A stretch of 64,000 bases of DNA from Pseudogemmobacter sp044142105 (GTDB lineage Bacteria; Pseudomonadota; Alphaproteobacteria; Rhodobacterales; Rhodobacteraceae): NCBI RefSeq assembly GCF_044142105.1, contig NZ_JBGTYM010000013.1:1-64000 (forward strand). The letters are read 5' to 3'. Each line of letters begins with the position of its first letter. Position 1 is the stretch's first letter. The translations under genes and the position numbers were made by a program. Below are positions 35,273 through 43,676 of the stretch, in pieces. The notes below the pieces were generated by a model, which saw only the letters and a list, made by a program, of their open reading frames with translations, had not been told where the DNA came from and made no database searches.

Positions 35273-35899
35273 CTAAGCAGCCTGAGCGCGCGCAGCGAGC
35301 CGGGCCGGCCGGCCGTCGAGCCAGAGTACCCGGTCACACAGGGCCGTGGCCTCGGCTTCGGAATGGGTCACCAGCACAGTTGCCACGTCAGCTTCGGCGC
35401 GCAGACGCAGGAAGAGGGCCAACATCTCGGCATGGGTCGCGGCGTCGAGTGAAACGAAGGGCTCGTCCAGCAGAAGCACCGTCGGCCTGCCCGCGAAGGC
35501 GCGCGCCAGCGCAAGGCGGCGCTGCTGGCCCAGCGACAGCGCGCCGGGATAGCGCGCCTCCAGCCCGGCAAGGCCGACATCGGCCATGGCGGCATGGGCC
35601 TCAGGCTCGGAGCAACCGGTGACCAGCGTCAGGTTCTGGTCGCTGCGCCGCCAGGGCAGCAGCATCGGATCCTGGAACACCATGGCCAGCCGGCCCGCGA
35701 CATTGCGGCTTCCCGAAAAGCGTCTGTGCAGCCCGGCCAGAATGCGCATCAGCGTGGTCTTGCCCACGCCGGACGGGCCCATAATGCCCAGCGTCTCGCC
35801 CGGCGCGACGACAAGGTCCAATGGGCCAAGCACGGGCGCCCCCGCGCCATAGCCCGCTTGCGTCAGGCGCAGCGACAGGGCGGGGGCGGCCATGGTCAT
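35273..35899 (-). CDS. ABC transporter ATP-binding protein
   Basis: A 208-residue ATPase of the nitrate/sulfonate/taurine importer group. Walker A (GPSGVGKTT, residues about 39-47), Q-loop (VFQDPMLLPW), signature (LSLGQQRRLALARA), Walker B (VLLLDEP) and the switch His (VTHSEAEA) are intact. Its ATG overlaps the binding-protein stop (ATGA). The protein is short and lacks C-terminal extra domains. Its permease is most likely the gene at 26698-27504. Confidence 0.88.
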   Translation of the reverse strand: MTMAAPALSLRLTQAGYGAGAPVLGPLDLVVAPGETLGIMGPSGVGKTTLMRILAGLHRRFSGSRNVAGRLAMVFQDPMLLPWRRSDQNLTLVTGCSEPEAHAAMADVGLAGLEARYPGALSLGQQRRLALARAFAGRPTVLLLDEPFVSLDAATHAEMLALFLRLRAEADVATVLVTHSEAEATALCDRVLWLDGRPARLAARAQAA

Positions 35900-36882
35900 T
35901 TGGCGGAAGGCTGCAGGAAGACGCCTGCGGGCAGCGTGGTCATCTTGCCGACAAGGTCTTCGCCGCCAAGGCTGGCCATGATTTCCAGCATCTTGGCCGC
36001 TGCCGCCTCATCGACCGGGCCAGGCTCCGGGATGCCAGCGCGGAAGCCCGCCTTCAGCGCCTCGAACTGTGCGTCATCCTTGGCCTTCATCAGCGGGCGA
36101 AGATCCTCCCAGGCCTTATCATCGGTCGCCAGCAGATCCTTGGCCTGACGGCTGGCCGCGGCCAAACCCTGCACGACGTCGGGATGCTCGGCCAGAAGTT
36201 TGCCCTGCACCACATAACCCAGAAGCGGCGTGTCCGGGTCTAGGCCCAGCGCCGCGCCGGCCTGCGCCACCGTGATCAGCGGCCGCATCCCCGCCGCCTC
36301 CATCTTGGCGCCGAAATGCCAGAAGTTCACGGCGGCATCCAGTTCGCCCGACAGCGCCGTCTCGAAGACCAGAGGCGGGGCGGCGAAGACCTGTTCGGTC
36401 TGCCCCGCCAGATCGAAACCCTCCACCTTCTGCGCGTAGGCGCGCAGGATCAGCCAGGACTTGTCGACCGGCCCGCCCGCAACACCGATCTTCTTGCCCG
36501 CAAGATCCGACAGTTTCCGGGCCGGACTGTCGCCCGGCACATGCAGTGCGCCCACGGCGCGGCTGTAGGGGATGAAGACCAGATCCTGCCCTTCGGCGCG
36601 TTCGCGCGCCACCCAGAGCCAGTCGGAGACGATCACATCGGCCTCTCCGGCCAAAAGCGCCAATTGTGCCGCAGGACCGGCGGCGACATCCTGAACCTCA
36701 AGCTTCAGTCCCTGCGCCTTGTCGAAGCCGTGGCTGGTGATCGTGCTGATCTCCCAATTGACGGTGCCCGCGACCTGGGTCGCGATGCGCAATGTGGTTT
36801 CCTCGGCTCCGGCAAGCGTTGGAAACTGGATCCCGGCCAGGGCCAGGGCACAGGCCGCCGCCCAGTTGCGTGCTACGAACAT
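35896..36882 (-). CDS. ABC substrate-binding protein, NMT1/TauA-like
   Basis: A 328-residue periplasmic protein with a signal peptide (1-24) and the SsuA/TauA/NMT1 fold: LRIATQVAGTVNWEISTI, then AAGPAAQLALLAGEADVIVSD, LAGKKIGVAGGPVDKSW and FWHFGAKMEAAGM. The ligand cannot be told; the island context suggests an alcohol-oxidation cofactor, a metal chelate or a related small molecule. The ATG at 36882 has GGGAGGT at good spacing. Coupled to the ATPase gene. Confidence 0.85.
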   Translation of the reverse strand: MFVARNWAAACALALAGIQFPTLAGAEETTLRIATQVAGTVNWEISTITSHGFDKAQGLKLEVQDVAAGPAAQLALLAGEADVIVSDWLWVARERAEGQDLVFIPYSRAVGALHVPGDSPARKLSDLAGKKIGVAGGPVDKSWLILRAYAQKVEGFDLAGQTEQVFAAPPLVFETALSGELDAAVNFWHFGAKMEAAGMRPLITVAQAGAALGLDPDTPLLGYVVQGKLLAEHPDVVQGLAAASRQAKDLLATDDKAWEDLRPLMKAKDDAQFEALKAGFRAGIPEPGPVDEAAAAKMLEIMASLGGEDLVGKMTTLPAGVFLQPSAK

Positions 36883-37047
36883 TCCAACCTCCCTGTGGCC
36901 GGATCGGACATGCCCGGCCTCTCCCTGGCCGGAAACGATAGCAGCGGCCCGTCTGCTGCCTATTAGACCAAAGGCCAAGCCGGGCCTGCGACCGGCAGCT
37001 TCAGGCAGGGTTCCGCCCCGACATACGACCAAAGCACAAGAACACGC

Positions 37048-37061
37048 TTGACCTGTGTCAA
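37048..37061. promoter_or_regulatory. FNR/CRP-type palindrome
   Basis: TTGACCTGTGTCAA is a perfect dyad matching TTGAY-N4-RTCAA. It is centred about 72 bases before the start of the cytochrome c gene at 37127 and also lies upstream of the divergent binding-protein gene. FnrP/NNR-type regulators of Rhodobacterales use such sites. Confidence 0.5.
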
Positions 37062-37126
37062 GGACCGTCGCGAGGGAAGCGCGCCCAGTCGATCCAGTCC
37101 GATCAGGCGACCGCAGGAGATGAGCC

Positions 37127-37537
37127 ATGACCCAGACCCGCCTTTCCCTTGCCGCAACCTTTCTGGTCCCGCTGCTCGTCACCGCAGCGCCCGTCCTGGC
37201 CGAAACCGGGATCGACCAGCAGATCAAGATAGATGCCGGGGCGGCCTTCTTTGCCAGCGAATGCCGCCGCTGCCACGCAACCGATGCCGAGAAGTCCAGC
37301 TATGGTCCGCTTCTGGAAGGTGTGGTCGGGCGCCCGGCAGGGAAATTCCCCGACTATCCCTATTCAGAGGCGCTGGCCAAGGCCGGCTTCACTTGGACCG
37401 AAGGCGCGCTGCGCGCCTGGATGGAGGATAATACCGGCCTCGTTCCGGGCACGAAGATGCGCCACGTCGGCATCAGCGATCCGGTGATACAGGATTTTAT
37501 CCTGTCCTATCTAAAGACGCTGGGCCCGGCGCAATAG
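37127..37537 (+). CDS. Periplasmic class I cytochrome c
   Basis: A 136-residue precursor with a signal peptide (1-25) and one haem site CRRCH (about residues 46-50). The sixth ligand is probably the Met in GTKMRHVGI, as in c2/c550-type cytochromes. It sits about 200 bases before the PQQ dehydrogenase gene on the same strand and could be an alternative electron acceptor to the PedF-like cytochrome. AGGAG precedes the ATG. Confidence 0.88.
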   Translation: MTQTRLSLAATFLVPLLVTAAPVLAETGIDQQIKIDAGAAFFASECRRCHATDAEKSSYGPLLEGVVGRPAGKFPDYPYSEALAKAGFTWTEGALRAWMEDNTGLVPGTKMRHVGISDPVIQDFILSYLKTLGPAQ

Positions 37538-37590
37538 CGCCACCCGGCCCCGGCATCCGCGGAGCTGATTTTGGGCGGGCGGGCAGAAAA

Positions 37591-37626
37591 CTACGACCTT
37601 TTGCCCCCCCGGCTTACGACCTTGGT
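37591..37626 (+). promoter_or_regulatory. Paired TACGACCTT boxes before the PQQ dehydrogenase
   Basis: TACGACCTT occurs at 37592-37600 and 37615-37623, 23 bases apart (about two helical turns), in the 200-base leader of the dehydrogenase gene. The second copy extends to TTACGACCTTGGT, as at 32351. A tandem site for a response regulator is a reasonable guess. Confidence 0.5.
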
Positions 37627-37739
37627 GCAATTCCCACATTCCCGTGATCACGCGGATGATGCCGGGCAGAGGGCGTGCGGCCAGGCGTCACGAGGACACG
37701 GGTCGCGCAAATCCTCGCTGCATCCACGGGAGGATACCG

Positions 37740-39515
37740 ATGAACCGTTTTGCCGTGGCCGTAACGGCCACCCTGCTTGCCGCGCAGACGATGTGGAGTC
37801 CGGCGATGGCCGGAATCACCGAAGAGGACCTTGCGGGGGACGAGGCCTCGACCGGCGATGTGCTGACCAACGGAATGGGGCGCGACCTTCAGCGCTTCAG
37901 TCCGCTGGAAATCCTCAACAAGGACAATGTGTCCAAGCTGGTGCCGGTCTGGGCCTTTTCCTTCGGCGGCGAGAAGCAGCGCGGGCAAGAGACCCAGCCG
38001 CTGATCTATGACGGAATGATGTATGTCACCGCCTCTTATTCGCGGCTCTATGCGGTGGATTTGAAGACCGGCAAGGAAGTCTGGCAATATGACGCCCGTC
38101 TTCCCGAAGGCATCCTGCCCTGCTGCGACGTGATCAACCGTGGCGCGGCGATCTATGGCGACAACATCTATTTCGGCACGCTGGACGCGCGCATCGTCGC
38201 CCTGAACCTCAAGACCGGCGACGTGGTCTGGAACAAGAAGATCGCCGAGTACAAGGAAGGCTACAGCTATACTGCCGCGCCCCTGATCGTGGACGGGCTG
38301 GTGATCACCGGCAATTCGGGCGGTGAATTCGGCATCGTTGGCGAAGTGCAGGCCCGCAACGCCGAGACAGGCGAGCTGGTCTGGACCCGCCCGACCATCG
38401 AAGGCAATATGGGCACCTACATGGGCAAGGAAAGCACCATGACCGGTGAGCTGAACGCCACCTGGCCGGGCGATCTGTGGAAGACCGGCGGCGGTGCCAC
38501 CTGGCTGGGCGGCAGCTATGACATCGAAACCAAGACGATCATCTTCGGCGCGGGCAACCCCTCGCCCTGGAACAGCCACCTGCGCAACGCCGGCACCCCG
38601 GTCGAGGGCAACAAGGGCGACAACCTCTATGCCGCCAGCCGCATCGGCATCGACCCGACCAATGGCGAGATCAAGTGGCACTTCCAGACCACCCCGCGCG
38701 AGGGCTGGGACTATGATGGCGTGAACGAGGTGATCGCCTTCACAGACAAGGACGGCGCCAAGAAATTCGCCACGGCCGACCGCAACGGGTTCTTCTACAT
38801 CCTCAACCGCGAGGACGGGAAATTCCTGAACGCCTGGCCCTTTGTGAAGGATATCACCTGGGCCAAGGGCATCGACGAGAATGGCCGCCCGATCTTCAAC
38901 GAGGACAACCGCCCGGGAGATCCGTCGAAATCGGCCGATGGCGCCAAGGGTGACATGGTCTTTGCCTCGCCTTCGTTCCTGGGCGGCAAGAACTGGATGC
39001 CGATGGCCTTTAGCCAGAAGACCGGCCTGTTCTATGTGCCCTCGAACGAGTGGGGCATGGACATCTGGAACGAGCCGATCACCTACAAGAAGGGCGCGGC
39101 CTATCTGGGCGCGGGCTTCACCATCAAGCCGAATTACGAGGACCATATCGGCTCGCTCAAGGCGATCGACCCGATGACCGGCGAATGGAAGTGGGAGTAC
39201 AAGAACGAGGCCCCGCTTTGGGGCGGCGTGATGACCACCGCAGGCGGTCTGGTGTTCTTCGGCACGCCGGAAGGTGAGTTCAAGGCACTGGATGACGAGA
39301 CCGGCAAGGAGCTGTGGCACTTCCAGACCGGCTCGGGCATCGTCGGGCAGCCTGTGACCTGGGAAGAGGATGGCGAGCAATATGTCGCCGTGGTCTCGGG
39401 CTGGGGCGGTGCCGTGCCGCTGTGGGGCGGTGAAGTGGCCAAGAAGGTCAACTACCTGAACCAGGGCGGCACTGTCTGGGTGTTCAAGCTGCCGAAGGAA
39501 CTGGCCTCGAATTGA
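37740..39515 (+). CDS. PQQ-dependent alcohol dehydrogenase, lanthanide type (ExaF/PedH-like)
   Basis: A 591-residue periplasmic quinoprotein with an eight-bladed propeller fold that oxidises primary alcohols. It has a signal peptide (1-24), vicinal cysteines Cys128-Cys129 in LPCCDVINRG (the disulfide over PQQ) and tryptophan-docking repeats. The catalytic Asp324 is followed by Asp326 in EGWDYDGVNE; an Asp two places after the catalytic Asp is the accepted sign of lanthanide rather than calcium dependence. The general sequence (QRGQETQPLIYDGMMYVTAS) follows PedE/PedH and ExaF, not MxaF/XoxF. Substrate range is not readable. Two tandem terminators follow. Confidence 0.92.
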   Translation: MNRFAVAVTATLLAAQTMWSPAMAGITEEDLAGDEASTGDVLTNGMGRDLQRFSPLEILNKDNVSKLVPVWAFSFGGEKQRGQETQPLIYDGMMYVTASYSRLYAVDLKTGKEVWQYDARLPEGILPCCDVINRGAAIYGDNIYFGTLDARIVALNLKTGDVVWNKKIAEYKEGYSYTAAPLIVDGLVITGNSGGEFGIVGEVQARNAETGELVWTRPTIEGNMGTYMGKESTMTGELNATWPGDLWKTGGGATWLGGSYDIETKTIIFGAGNPSPWNSHLRNAGTPVEGNKGDNLYAASRIGIDPTNGEIKWHFQTTPREGWDYDGVNEVIAFTDKDGAKKFATADRNGFFYILNREDGKFLNAWPFVKDITWAKGIDENGRPIFNEDNRPGDPSKSADGAKGDMVFASPSFLGGKNWMPMAFSQKTGLFYVPSNEWGMDIWNEPITYKKGAAYLGAGFTIKPNYEDHIGSLKAIDPMTGEWKWEYKNEAPLWGGVMTTAGGLVFFGTPEGEFKALDDETGKELWHFQTGSGIVGQPVTWEEDGEQYVAVVSGWGGAVPLWGGEVAKKVNYLNQGGTVWVFKLPKELASN

Positions 39516-39533
39516 CCCCTGCGCGGGCTTCGT

Positions 39534-39572
39534 GGCCTTGCCTGACGGTCTGACCGAAGCAAGGCCGCTTTT
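39534..39572 (+). terminator. First terminator after the PQQ dehydrogenase
   Basis: GGCCTTGC (39534-39541) pairs with GCAAGGCC (39559-39566), followed by GCTTTT. Confidence 0.8.
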
Positions 39573-39580
39573 GCCAGGAC

Positions 39581-39616
39581 GCGCCGCCCCGGAACGGGCG
39601 GCGCGTTTCTCGTTTA
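39581..39616 (+). terminator. Second, stronger terminator
   Basis: GCGCCGCCC (39581-39589) pairs with GGGCGGCGC (39596-39604), followed by GTTTCTCGTTT. It insulates the dehydrogenase from the imelysin operon. Confidence 0.85.
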
Positions 39617-39797
39617 TTCGCAGCAAGATGCGCGCGGGATCGCTGTCGGCCGGAAATTCCGACTTTACGACTGATTGTTTTTGTCGGAAATAAACGGAAC
39701 CAAGCCAGCCCTGATCGGGGCAAGCCGGACATGCGCGAAATCGCGGCCCCGGGGGCAAGCGCCCCGGCCCCCGCCGCCACAGACCGAAGGACGCCCG

Positions 39798-41066
39798 ATG
39801 CCCCGCCTTTCCGCCCTTGCCCTGACCACTGCCCTGGTGGCCCCCGCCCTTGCCATACCGGCCCTCGCCGCCGAACCTGACGCTGTCGCGAGCAATTACG
39901 TCGAGCTGGCCGCCGCTACCTTTGGCGACGCGCTGATCACCGGCCAGGCGTTGAAAACCGCGGTTGACGCTTTCGTGGCCGCCCCTTCGGGCGAGACGCT
40001 TGAGGCCGCGCGCACTGCCTGGAAAGCGGCGCGGGTGCCCTATCAGCAGTCGGAAGTCTTCCGCTTTGGCAACCCGATCGTCGACGATTGGGAGGGCAAG
40101 GTGAATGCCTGGCCGCTGGACGAGGGCCTGATCGACTATGTCGAGGAAGGCAGCGCGGTGAACGAGGAAAACGCGCTGGCCGGGCTGAACGTGGTCGCGA
40201 CACCGAAATTCACGCTGTCCGGCAGCGAAATCGACGCGACGGCCATCACGCCCGAACTGATCGGCAGCACGCTGCACGAGGCGGATGGGATCGAGGCCAA
40301 TGTCGCCTCGGGCTATCACGCCATCGAGTTCATGCTCTGGGGCCAGGACCTGAACGGCACCGGCCCTGGCGCGGGGGACCGGCCCTATACCGACTATGTT
40401 CAGGGTGATGGCTGCACCCATGGCAATTGCGACCGACGCGCCGCCTATCTGGTGGCGGCGACCGATCTGCTTGTCTCGGACCTGGACTATATGGCCAAGG
40501 CATGGGCTGAAGGCGGCGCCGCGCGGGCCAATGTTCTGAAAGATCCGCAGACGGCCGTCCTTGCCATGCTGACCGGGATGGGCAGCCTGTCCTACGGCGA
40601 ATTGGCGGGCGAGCGGATGAAGCTTGGCCTGATGTTGAACGACCCCGAGGAAGAACAGGACTGCTTCTCGGACAACACCTATAACAGCCACTTCTACGAT
40701 GGTGTCGGCATCCGCAATGTCTATCTGGGCAGCTATACGCGGACGGACGGGACCGTGGTTTCCGGCCCTTCATTATCCGAGCTTGTCGCGGCGAAAGACC
40801 CCACCATCGACGCCCAGTTGAAAGGCGAGCTGGATGCCACCGTCGCAGCCCTTGGCGCGATCAAGACGGCGGCGGAAGGCGGATTCGCCTATGACATGAT
40901 GCTGGAAGCCGGCAACAAGGAAGGCGAGGCGCTGATCATGGGCGGCGTGGATGCGCTGGTGGCCCAGACCGCCTCGATCGAGCGGGCGGTGGGTGCGCTT
41001 GGCCTGTCGAAGATCGAGTTCGAAGGTTCGGACAGTCTCGACAACCCGAATGCGGTCTTCCAGTAA
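39798..41066 (+). CDS. Imelysin-family periplasmic protein (IrpA-like)
   Basis: A 422-residue exported protein (signal 1-24) of the imelysin family. Members are linked to iron uptake; the peptidase activity once proposed is doubtful. The family motif GxHxxE appears as GYHAIEFMLWG (near residue 174), and FRFGNPIVDDWEGKVNAWPLDEGLIDYV is typical of this branch. First gene of a four-gene set (imelysin, di-haem oxidoreductase, imelysin, DUF1513). The ATG at 39798 begins the signal peptide. A 7-bp inverted repeat TTCCGAC/GTCGGAA lies about 110-140 bases upstream. Confidence 0.88.
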   Translation: MPRLSALALTTALVAPALAIPALAAEPDAVASNYVELAAATFGDALITGQALKTAVDAFVAAPSGETLEAARTAWKAARVPYQQSEVFRFGNPIVDDWEGKVNAWPLDEGLIDYVEEGSAVNEENALAGLNVVATPKFTLSGSEIDATAITPELIGSTLHEADGIEANVASGYHAIEFMLWGQDLNGTGPGAGDRPYTDYVQGDGCTHGNCDRRAAYLVAATDLLVSDLDYMAKAWAEGGAARANVLKDPQTAVLAMLTGMGSLSYGELAGERMKLGLMLNDPEEEQDCFSDNTYNSHFYDGVGIRNVYLGSYTRTDGTVVSGPSLSELVAAKDPTIDAQLKGELDATVAALGAIKTAAEGGFAYDMMLEAGNKEGEALIMGGVDALVAQTASIERAVGALGLSKIEFEGSDSLDNPNAVFQ

Positions 41067-41168
41067 GGCAGACCGGCCCGGCTCTGCGGCATCATGGCCG
41101 CAGGCTGCATTTTCCGATTGAAATGGTCAGGAAATGAAGTAAGGAAGGGCGGCGAAAGGAGCCACACA

Positions 41169-42701
41169 ATGCTTCGCCGCCTTTCCTTTACCCTGCTTCT
41201 GGCGCTGCCCGCCCTGCCGCTGGCCGCCGAAAGCCCCGCCCTGCAGCCGCTTGGCGACCCCCAGCTTGACGCCCTTCCCCGCACCAAGGCCGAAGAGGCC
41301 CGCATCGCCAAGGTTTTGGCCCCCGCGGGCGATTTCTCGAAACCCGAAGCCTTCGAGGCCAAACCCGGTGGTGCGGCTTCGGTGCGGCGCACCGATACGG
41401 CGGATGCTTTTTCGCAGTTCTCGGCCAATACGCCCCCCGAAGGCGAGATGAACTTCAAGCTCGGCAATGCGCTGTTCCGCAAGGCTTGGATTGCCGCGCC
41501 CTCTTCGACCAAGGCTTCGGACGGGCTTGGGCCGTATTTCAACGCCCGCGCCTGTCAGGATTGCCATCTGAAGGATGGACGAGGCCATCCGCCCGAAGGG
41601 CCGGAAGACGGGCGAGTGTCGATGTTCCTGCGCCTTTCCGTGCCGGGCGGTCCTTCGCCCGAGGGCATCGCCGACTGGCTCGCGACCCAACCCGACCCGA
41701 TCTATGGCGGCCAGTTGCAGGATCTGGCCAGTCCCGGCCTGGCTCCCGAGGGCAGGATGGAGATCAGCTATTCCGACCTGCCGGTCACCTTCCCGGATGG
41801 CACCTTGGTCACCCTGCGGCAACCCACCTATGCCTTTTCGAACCCCGCGACTGGCGCCCCTGCCCCGGATTTGATGCTCTCGCCCCGGGTGGCGCCGCAG
41901 ATGATTGGTCTGGGGCTGCTCGAGGCGATCCCCGCCGCCGATATCCTGGCCCATGCCGACCCTGAAGATGCCGATGGTGATGGCATCTCGGGCCGGGCGC
42001 AGGTGGTGCTCTCGGTCGAATTCGGCGTCCCGATGCTGGGACGGTTCGGACTGAAGGCAGGCGCCCCAACGATCAAGGAGCAGTCCGCCGGAGCGTTTTC
42101 CGGCGATATGGGCCTGTCGACCGCCCTGCATCCCGACCCCCATGGCGATTGCACCGCAGCGCAGACGGACTGCCGCGCCGGCGCCGTGGGGCAGGAAGAC
42201 GGGGTGCGCGACGGGCTGGAAGTGGACCATCAAAGCCTTGATCTGGTGACCTTCTATTCACGCAATCTGGGCGTGCCGGAGCGGGTGAAGCTGGACGATC
42301 CGGCGGTGCTGCGCGGCAAGGCGGCCTTCTACGGGCTGAATTGCCAATCCTGCCATGTGCCGAAATTCGTGACCGCAAGGCTGAAGGGTCGGCCGGAACA
42401 GAGCTTCCAGTTGATCTGGCCCTATTCGGATCTTCTGCTGCATGACATGGGGCCCGGCTTGGCAGATGGCCGGCCCGAGGGCCGCGCCACCGGCAACGAA
42501 TGGCGCACCGCACCGCTGTGGGGAATCGGGCTGACGAAACAGGTGTCGGCGCACAGCCAGTTCCTGCATGATGGCCGCGCCCGCGACCTGACCGAAGCGA
42601 TCCTGTGGCATGGCGGCGAGGCCCAGGCCGCACGTGACGGCTTCATGGCCCTGCCCGCCCCCGACCGCGCCGATCTGGTCGCTTTCCTGGAGAGCCTGTG
42701 A
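41169..42701 (+). CDS. Di-haem oxidoreductase (thiol oxidoreductase-like) protein
   Basis: A 510-residue periplasmic protein with a signal peptide (1-18) and two c-type haem sites, CQDCH (near residue 131) and CQSCH (near residue 392), as in the di-haem oxidoreductases regularly encoded between imelysin genes. C-terminal blocks LWGIGLTKQVSAHSQFLHDGRARDL and AILWHGGEAQ match the MauG/cytochrome c peroxidase-like fold. A redox step in metal release or uptake is the common guess. AAAGGAG precedes the ATG. The stop overlaps the next start (TGATG). Confidence 0.88.
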   Translation: MLRRLSFTLLLALPALPLAAESPALQPLGDPQLDALPRTKAEEARIAKVLAPAGDFSKPEAFEAKPGGAASVRRTDTADAFSQFSANTPPEGEMNFKLGNALFRKAWIAAPSSTKASDGLGPYFNARACQDCHLKDGRGHPPEGPEDGRVSMFLRLSVPGGPSPEGIADWLATQPDPIYGGQLQDLASPGLAPEGRMEISYSDLPVTFPDGTLVTLRQPTYAFSNPATGAPAPDLMLSPRVAPQMIGLGLLEAIPAADILAHADPEDADGDGISGRAQVVLSVEFGVPMLGRFGLKAGAPTIKEQSAGAFSGDMGLSTALHPDPHGDCTAAQTDCRAGAVGQEDGVRDGLEVDHQSLDLVTFYSRNLGVPERVKLDDPAVLRGKAAFYGLNCQSCHVPKFVTARLKGRPEQSFQLIWPYSDLLLHDMGPGLADGRPEGRATGNEWRTAPLWGIGLTKQVSAHSQFLHDGRARDLTEAILWHGGEAQAARDGFMALPAPDRADLVAFLESL

Positions 42702-43675
42702 TGCGTCTTCTTACCCCTCTCGCCGCGCTTGCCTTGCTGGCCGGTCCTGTCCTTGCCGACTATCCGCAGGCGGTGAAGGACCGGCTTCTGCCCGGCTATG
42801 CGGTCTTTGATGCCGCCGCGGCCGCGCTGGCGGCCAAAGCCGCGCAGACCTGCGACCCCGCCGCGCTGGCCGAACCCTTCAATGCCGCCTGGGATGCCTG
42901 GCTTGAGGTCGGTTGGCTGCGCATCGGCCCGGCCGAGGATGAGGGGCGCGCTTTGGCGATCAGCTTCTGGCCCGATCCCAAGGGGCTGGGGGCGAAGGCG
43001 CAAAAGGCCCTCCTGGCGGGCGACCGCGCCCTGCTGGCGCCGGAAGCCTTTGCCGAACAATCGGTTGCGGCGCGCGGCTTCTTTGGTCTCGAACGCCTGC
43101 TCTATCCCGCCGAGCCCCCGGCGCAGGAGACCTGCCCGCTGATCCGGGCCACGGCCGCTGACCTGGCGCGGATGGCGGCCGAGATCGATGCCGCCTGGAT
43201 GGGCGGCTATGCCGACGTGCTCTTGACCGCCGGAGAGCCCGGAAACACCACTTTCCTTTCGCGGCCAGAAGTGCGGCAGGCGCTGTTCACCCAGATCGCC
43301 ACGGCTCTGGAAACGCTCAAGGACCTGCGCGTCGGTCGGCCGATGGGCACGTTCGACAAGCCGCGTCCGGACCTGGCGGAGGCGAAGGCCTCGGGGCGGT
43401 CGGCGCGCAATGTGCTGCTGACGTTGGTGGCGCTGCGCCACATGACCGAAGTGCTGACCCCGGACGCGCCGCAGACCCTGGCCGCCTTTGACCGATCGAT
43501 CCTGCTGGCGCGCAGCCTGAAAGATCCGACCTTTGACGGCGCAGCCAGCCCGGGCGGCTGGCTCAAACTGCAAATCCTGCAACAATCTATTGATTTCATT
43601 CGGCAAAAAGCGCTGGACGAATTGGCGCGCGAGCTGGATGTGGATCTTGGCTTCAACGCAGCGGATGGGGACTGA
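42701..43675 (+). CDS. Second imelysin-family protein
   Basis: A 324-residue exported protein (signal 1-20), shorter than the first imelysin and of the branch that follows the di-haem gene. The motif ARGFFGLERLLYP takes the place of GxHxxE, so the putative metal-site His is absent. Starts at the ATG overlapping the previous stop and ends one base before the DUF1513 gene, so translation is coupled throughout. Confidence 0.85.
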   Translation: MRLLTPLAALALLAGPVLADYPQAVKDRLLPGYAVFDAAAAALAAKAAQTCDPAALAEPFNAAWDAWLEVGWLRIGPAEDEGRALAISFWPDPKGLGAKAQKALLAGDRALLAPEAFAEQSVAARGFFGLERLLYPAEPPAQETCPLIRATAADLARMAAEIDAAWMGGYADVLLTAGEPGNTTFLSRPEVRQALFTQIATALETLKDLRVGRPMGTFDKPRPDLAEAKASGRSARNVLLTLVALRHMTEVLTPDAPQTLAAFDRSILLARSLKDPTFDGAASPGGWLKLQILQQSIDFIRQKALDELARELDVDLGFNAADGD

Positions 43676-43676
43676 C

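Noticed and set aside
37740..39515. Naming the quinoprotein XoxF (methanol dehydrogenase)
   Set aside because: Overall sequence follows the ExaF/PedH ethanol-type group and it is linked to a PedF-like cytochrome; only the metal signature is shared with XoxF.
37614..40691. 1,025-codon open frame on the minus strand
   Set aside because: It lies antisense to the PQQ dehydrogenase and imelysin genes and arises from GC-biased third positions; its translation has no recognisable domain.
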